From Pseudovirgaria hyperparasitica (lineage: Eukaryota > Ascomycota > Dothideomycetes > Acrospermales > Acrospermaceae), in contig NW_022985551.1 of the NCBI RefSeq assembly GCF_010093815.1, positions 640,614 through 704,613 on the forward strand: a stretch of 64,000 bases of DNA, given 5' to 3'. Below are positions 59,434-64,000 of this stretch, piece by piece; position 1 is the stretch's first letter; the number at the start of each line of letters is the position of its first letter. Below the pieces are notes generated by a model. That model ran no database searches and was not told the origin of the DNA. It saw nothing but the letters and a program-made list of their open reading frames with translations. Position numbers and translations under genes: made by a program.

Positions 59434-60701
59434 CTAAGTCTCCTCCGAGTTACCGAAAAGCTCATTCTTGTGCCCGATGAGGGTCTCCAAATCGATAGCA
59501 TGGCGCCACTGGCGCGCAACCAAGTCGGACCCAGGATTAACCCAGTCACTCCTATCTTCCGAAGATTCTACACCTGGGTCGGAGAAGATCCCCGGGATGC
59601 TAACCCGACGGCGCACGGAAGGGGTGGCTGCCTCTTTCTGGCGCTTGGCCAGAGCCGGTGAGGACGGTGAAATATCATCACGGACGTGACGAAGATCGCA
59701 TGGTCCACCAACGAGCGCGAGGAACCCAGCCTTGTAAGCAGGGTTGGCTGCGTAAAGCCCTCCTGGCTGTGCCCCCTCAGATGCAGCTGCGCTCCCAGCA
59801 TCCCAAGCCTTGATGATCTCCTTGAGATCGTCAATGATCAACTCCCGGTCGAGCCGGTGGTGTCTACCCCTTTTGTCTGCCAGAGAGTGTCGCCAGGCGA
59901 CCTAGTAGCGAAAAGCTGCGGCGGCAACCCCAGCCTCACCACGCAACTTCTTCGCAAGAAGTTTCATAGTCCGAAGAAAGTGATTGGAGTAGTCCTGTGG
60001 GGCAAGGGGGACACCTCCAATGTCTCCAGCCTTTGCCTTTTCGTAGCCACCAGGCAGCTCTTCACATGGTAAGAGCTCGTTCGGTATGAAATTTTCAAGG
60101 CCTTCAGGCCAGGCAGCATCTATAAGTTGAGTATCGCCATGCGGGCTCGCTGCTGCCTGGGTGGACAATCATCGAATGTCTTCTTAATTTCATTGGGTTG
60201 CCGCTGGCGGTGGTCGTGCTTAGGTCTCCTGGGACTTGAGTGTTTGTGTCGTTGGGAGGGACTTGTGCGGCATATGTACCTTCGTATGATCGGGCGGTGA
60301 CGGTATTAGCCTTCCTTGGAGAAGGGGGTCGTAGTGCCTGGTGCTTGTCAGGGCATATTTTGTCTAACAGAAGAGGGAAAACCTTACAATTGATGGTACA
60401 GATGTGGGCTCGAGAGTCCAGTCACTCTCGTAGGACTGATTGGTGTTGTAAAAAGAGCTGTTTCTCTTCCAAGCTTGTTCAAAGTTGGCGTCGTTGAAGG
60501 CACACGGGCCAATGGAATAAGTATCCTATCGGATGATAAATAAGTTAGTTGAAGCTTGAGGAATGAAACTGAGTGGGGGCTATTACTGACCGAGTCTATG
60601 AGCTGTACACCACTGCTCTGGCCTGCATGATAGGTAGTGACTCCACGAATATCGGTGCGATTTCCGGAGGTGAGAGGCTCATTCGTGGTATACGAAGACA
60701 T
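59434..60701 (-). CDS. unrecognised multi-exon gene in the accessory-looking right end
   Basis: Two 5' exons are well supported: 60701-60591 (MSSYTTNEPLTSGNRTDIRG...) and 60525-60388 (starting DTYSIGPCAFNDANFEQAWK), joined in phase 0 across a 65-nt intron with a consensus CTAAC branch site. A GTAAGG donor follows. Downstream, good coding segments are 60168-59902 (WPEGLENFIPNELLPCEELP, ending AAAAFRY) and 59898-59434 (LIIDDLKEIIKAWDAGSAAA to the stop). These two lie in one frame, separated by a single stop codon at the end of the first, so either an intron is missed there or the gene is broken. Exons between 60387 and 60169 are uncertain. The predicted protein is hydrophilic with no signal peptide. 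I recognise no domain. Confidence 0.45.
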
Positions 60702-63700
60702 TTTCAAGCTTGGCGATGATTCTGGTGGCTAATGGATCGACCTGGCTTAATAAGAGGAGAGGTAGAATAGCAGTTGGTGAGAAATGAGTATAAGTTTCAG
60801 CGCTGAGAGTGCGACGTTGCTGCCCTATTCAGGAAGTTAATGTAGTCGAAGAAAAGATGTCGAAGATCTGAGCTTGGAAGATGATAAAAGAACTCACAGC
60901 GTTGATGTGATGCAGAGAGTATCAATAGGTAAGCGTTACGATTGAGCACAGTAACGGCGAGATGAATAGAGAGATAGTTGAAGTTTCTTGGCCGACTAAC
61001 CAATCAGGGCGTGTCAGGAGATAGTATGCCGGTGAAAGGGCTAAACGGTACTCTGGAGAAGTTACAAGGTGTTCCTTCGAGTGATATAGTAGCAAAGGTG
61101 GTCGAATGATAGAGCTTGTGTTGACCGTGGGTCCCCTTCGGTCAAGGTAGATTGAGCAAGACATAAACCCCATGATGTAGCAAGTCAATTCAACAGTATA
61201 TATTGCTAAAATACAACACGGTTCATTGCATCACGGGCTCTATTACAGGCCTACAAGCAGGTATTCGTGATCTATCAGTATGGGTATTAAGCAAGGTGGC
61301 AGGGACAATGAGTCTCACTAGCATGTAATCAATGGAGCATATAATCAGTATAATATGCCTCACAGCTTCATTCAGCGTCCCATCATAATAATCTAAGTGG
61401 ATCAAAATTACCGTTACACTGTTTGGACTGTCGAAGGTAAATAAGAAAAAATGGTGAAGGTTAGCTCCACTTACGCAGATTCTGACGCATCAAACTTCGC
61501 AAAAGCACCAACACAATGAGCACACTCATCGGCAATCGCACCGAGATCAAAATGACAAGAGAGCAGATGGCTGCGGGAATATGTGTACTGTGCCCATATC
61601 ATGATTTGCGACGCGTCTGCTCAGCTTGACGCTCTATTATCCCCTAATTTCAACCCACGTACGGCACATCGGATTCTTGCAATCGTGACGACAACAAGAC
61701 GAGATGAAAGCACAAGTGCTGAGGAATAATATGAAATTGAATAGAGGCCAACGTATTTCAGGGTGAAGCGAACAGGTGAGAAAGAACTCTGCAAAACCTG
61801 CAAGGTCTGACAAGACTTAACGAGGCGGCATACGCAGAAGCACCTTGACAATGCCTCGCAGTGCACCTACTAGACTCATAGACCTCTACTCTTTTCTTCG
61901 TCACTCCTACATTCCAATCCCTTGAATAACCTTCCACTAGACCTCATTGACCGCAGTTAGCAAGATCCGGACTGATTAGGCTATGTGCCGGACCGGCCTA
62001 TGGTCAAGAAAGACCCAATATCAGGACACACACAAAGACTAGGAAGAGAATGACAAAATGGAAGACAACAGTAAAGAATAAAGCTCAAGTGTAGGGTGAC
62101 TGAAGAGGAAAGGGAGCAAGTGGGAAGAAAAGTATGGCACTGGGCGCCCGATCGAGACCACACAATATTCGACATTCCAGGAACGGGATGTTGATCTGCG
62201 GCGGAGTGAGGAATTCAGATACACATTGAGTGTATGAAAGGCGATTCGCACACGCGCGGAACCTCACTTCCTAGCTCCTCATATTGCTATGCGAAGAGAC
62301 CTCCCGATCTAAGACCTAGACCTCCATAGCTCCTTATTTCTACACCGGTATACAATGGGGAATTAGTATGGAGTGGGAACAGTAGGCAGAAGGTCTCATA
62401 CAGAAGCGTAGCGCAACAGCCCTTGAAGAAGACGAATCAAGAGACTTAGGAACCATCTCCACGATGATTGTGAACCTCTGGTCCACGACGCGTTGTAGTC
62501 TCACTATTGAGGGGACAAGCATAATAATACGCCTGGACAGGAGATTCAATTAGTCGCCCTGGCCCCGTCAGCTCCAGTCTTGTCTACAACTGAACGTCAA
62601 TAATAGCCAACAGTTCAACGGAAATCTGAAGGGGAAGTGCCGTAAGGTTCTATAGTCCTCAATTCATGGTGGTCGAGTCTGCCTTGCAGATAAGGTCCAA
62701 TATCTTAACATAAGGAGGAGGAACTCCGACAGAAGGAAAGACGCAGTCAAAGGGTGGATGAAGGAGCTTCGAATAAAGCGGCATTGTTGCTAATTGCTAG
62801 GTGACTATTGAGTCTATTATAGTATGACTATGACCAGGGGACTGGACAGAAGGGACGAAGGCATACTATCGATATGAAAGAGCTGAAGGAGTAAAAGCTA
62901 GCAATGAAATGGTTGAGAGAGAGTCAGCGGCTGAGATCAGGGCAAATTGCTGACAAGATAATACTTCGCGCAAGAAATATAATGGTACAAGTAAAGGCGA
63001 AGTTGAAAGAGATGGCTTGACGAGAATATCATACGGAGAGGTAGTTCTACATGAGTCGTTGTCCAGATGACTGAAACGGAAAAGTTTTATTATAACGGGT
63101 CGGTGATGCTAGAGCCGAAAAAGGGACAGTACAGTTGCCAGCGAGGGGAGTGATGAAGTGCCATAGACCTCCTTCATGGTCGGCTCCTATTATGCTCTGG
63201 CAGTAGAAGACCTTAATGACGAAACTGTGATAGAGGAAGAGGAGCAGACTTTGGCAAGGAGCTCTACGAAGGCTACGCTGCCAAGATTCGAGCCAGGACT
63301 GGGGCTGCCAAAGCTCCAAGAGAGGGATCATGAAGGGATGTTGAAAAGAAGATCTACAGATTGAAGTGGCACTGACCTGACGACGGAACTGAAAATACCC
63401 AAATCCTAAAGGCACATGGGAAATCAAGTACAATAATATTCACAGATCATGGACTTCATCTGCTCGCCGATACCACGACCAAGTCACAGAGTATCATTGA
63501 TCCAAAATTGTAAAGATGCAATATGGCATGCCAATTGCTAAGAAACCGAAGCAGCAGCGTCGTAAGATGACTGGACAGCAAGTGGACGGCGTCACTCACT
63601 CACAAGTCTGCCTTGCCATGTATAGGTAAGAAGTGTAAGATATCGGAAAAGACGGCACTCGGAAGGGACGCTGTGTTGTGGCCAGACATGTTGATACCTA

Positions 63701-63742
63701 TAATAGACTATCGGAAGTGGTGTAAAGCCTGTAAGTCGAAGG
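60702..63742. other. 3-kb weakly coding region, purine-skewed on the right
   Basis: The left 500 bp could be the promoter and leader of the unrecognised gene. From about 62030 to 63420 the plus strand is markedly purine-rich (many gaag/agga runs). Short open frames on both strands have no recognisable content. I could not identify terminal repeats, a transposase or an RNA gene. Confidence 0.4.
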
Positions 63743-64000
63743 ATGCCGAAGTACCGCTATCCATTTCCTTCAGACGAAGAGATGATCCGTGCGCACTCAC
63801 CAAATCGCTCCAGGCGCGGACACTTGTTCGGACGGACGGACGTTGACACCAACTTCACCGCGGTCCGTCCAGGTTTCAAATCGGTATTTGATTGCATTAA
63901 CCTCAGTCTAAAGACTCTCGATGCGACGATAGGCTCGGATGCAGAGCTCTCTACCGTTAATCCGTATATGATCTCGCCATTACTATGGGCAAATGTCATA
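63743..64000 (+). CDS. partial ORF running off the right edge, unrecognised
   Basis: An ATG at 63743 opens a frame with no stop through the window end (86 codons): it starts MPKYRYPFPSDEEMIRAHSP and later reads TNFTAVRPGFKSVFDCINLS, then DAELSTVNPYMISPLLWANV. Amino-acid composition and codon use look like real coding, in contrast to the preceding 3 kb. An intron might precede it (an upstream GTAAGT-like site lies at about 63627). No family recognised; only the N-terminal part is visible. Confidence 0.45.
   Translation, partial: MPKYRYPFPSDEEMIRAHSPNRSRRGHLFGRTDVDTNFTAVRPGFKSVFDCINLSLKTLDATIGSDAELSTVNPYMISPLLWANVI

Overview
The window is nuclear DNA of a filamentous ascomycete (Pezizomycotina; Dothideomycetes is my guess from protein flavour, not proven). 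Most genes are interrupted by short introns of about 45-65 nt, with GTATGT/GTRAGT donors, CTAAC/CTGAC-like branch sites and CAG/TAG acceptors. The gene set is a typical fungal housekeeping mix: DASH subunit Dam1, Rsa3, Ldb17, Pom152, a Skt5-type chitin synthase activator, MICOS Mic26/27, Unc-50 and Rna14. I see no operon logic and no secondary-metabolite cluster. No tRNA, rRNA or CRISPR is recognisable.

Layout. 0.5-7.3 kb: a 2-oxoglutarate oxygenase, Nop58 and CCT6 (divergent pair), and Mic26/27. 7.8-10.5 kb: a chitin synthase activator whose prenylation box is completed by its last intron. 12.3-16.2 kb: Asf1, Rsa3 and Ldb17. 16.6-25.1 kb: a Sec14-like protein, Pom152 and a UCH37-like deubiquitinase. 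25.3-26.8 kb: a FAD monooxygenase. 28.3-34.8 kb: a second Sec14-type protein with a predicted mitochondrial/membrane N-terminus, Dam1, and a Ytp1-like membrane protein. 34.8-40.3 kb: about 5.4 kb without a convincing gene, full of simple repeats. 40.3-56.9 kb: a PP28 phosphoprotein, an Argonaute, Rna14, Unc-50, mitochondrial IF-2 and a TLD/OXR1 protein. From 56.9 kb to the right edge the DNA changes character: long weakly coding stretches, one unrecognised multi-exon gene (59.4-60.7 kb), a possible decayed gene (57.1-58.0 kb) and the start of an ORF leaving the window at 63.7 kb.

The genes act largely independently: ribosome biogenesis (Nop58, Rsa3), protein folding (CCT6), chromatin and ubiquitin (Asf1, UCH37-like), nuclear pore (Pom152), endocytic actin (Ldb17), lipid transfer (two Sec14-like), cell wall (Skt5-like), mitochondria (Mic26/27, IF-2), mitosis (Dam1), mRNA 3' ends (Rna14) and RNA silencing (Argonaute). 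The most interesting observations are the intron-completed CaaX box, the unresolved long N-terminus of Argonaute, the 2-codon uORF overlapping the Pom152 start, the tetranucleotide repeat tracts near two membrane/lipid genes, and the unrecognised gene in the accessory-looking right end. All exon boundaries were derived by eye from splice consensus, reading phase and family conservation, and were not checked against transcripts.
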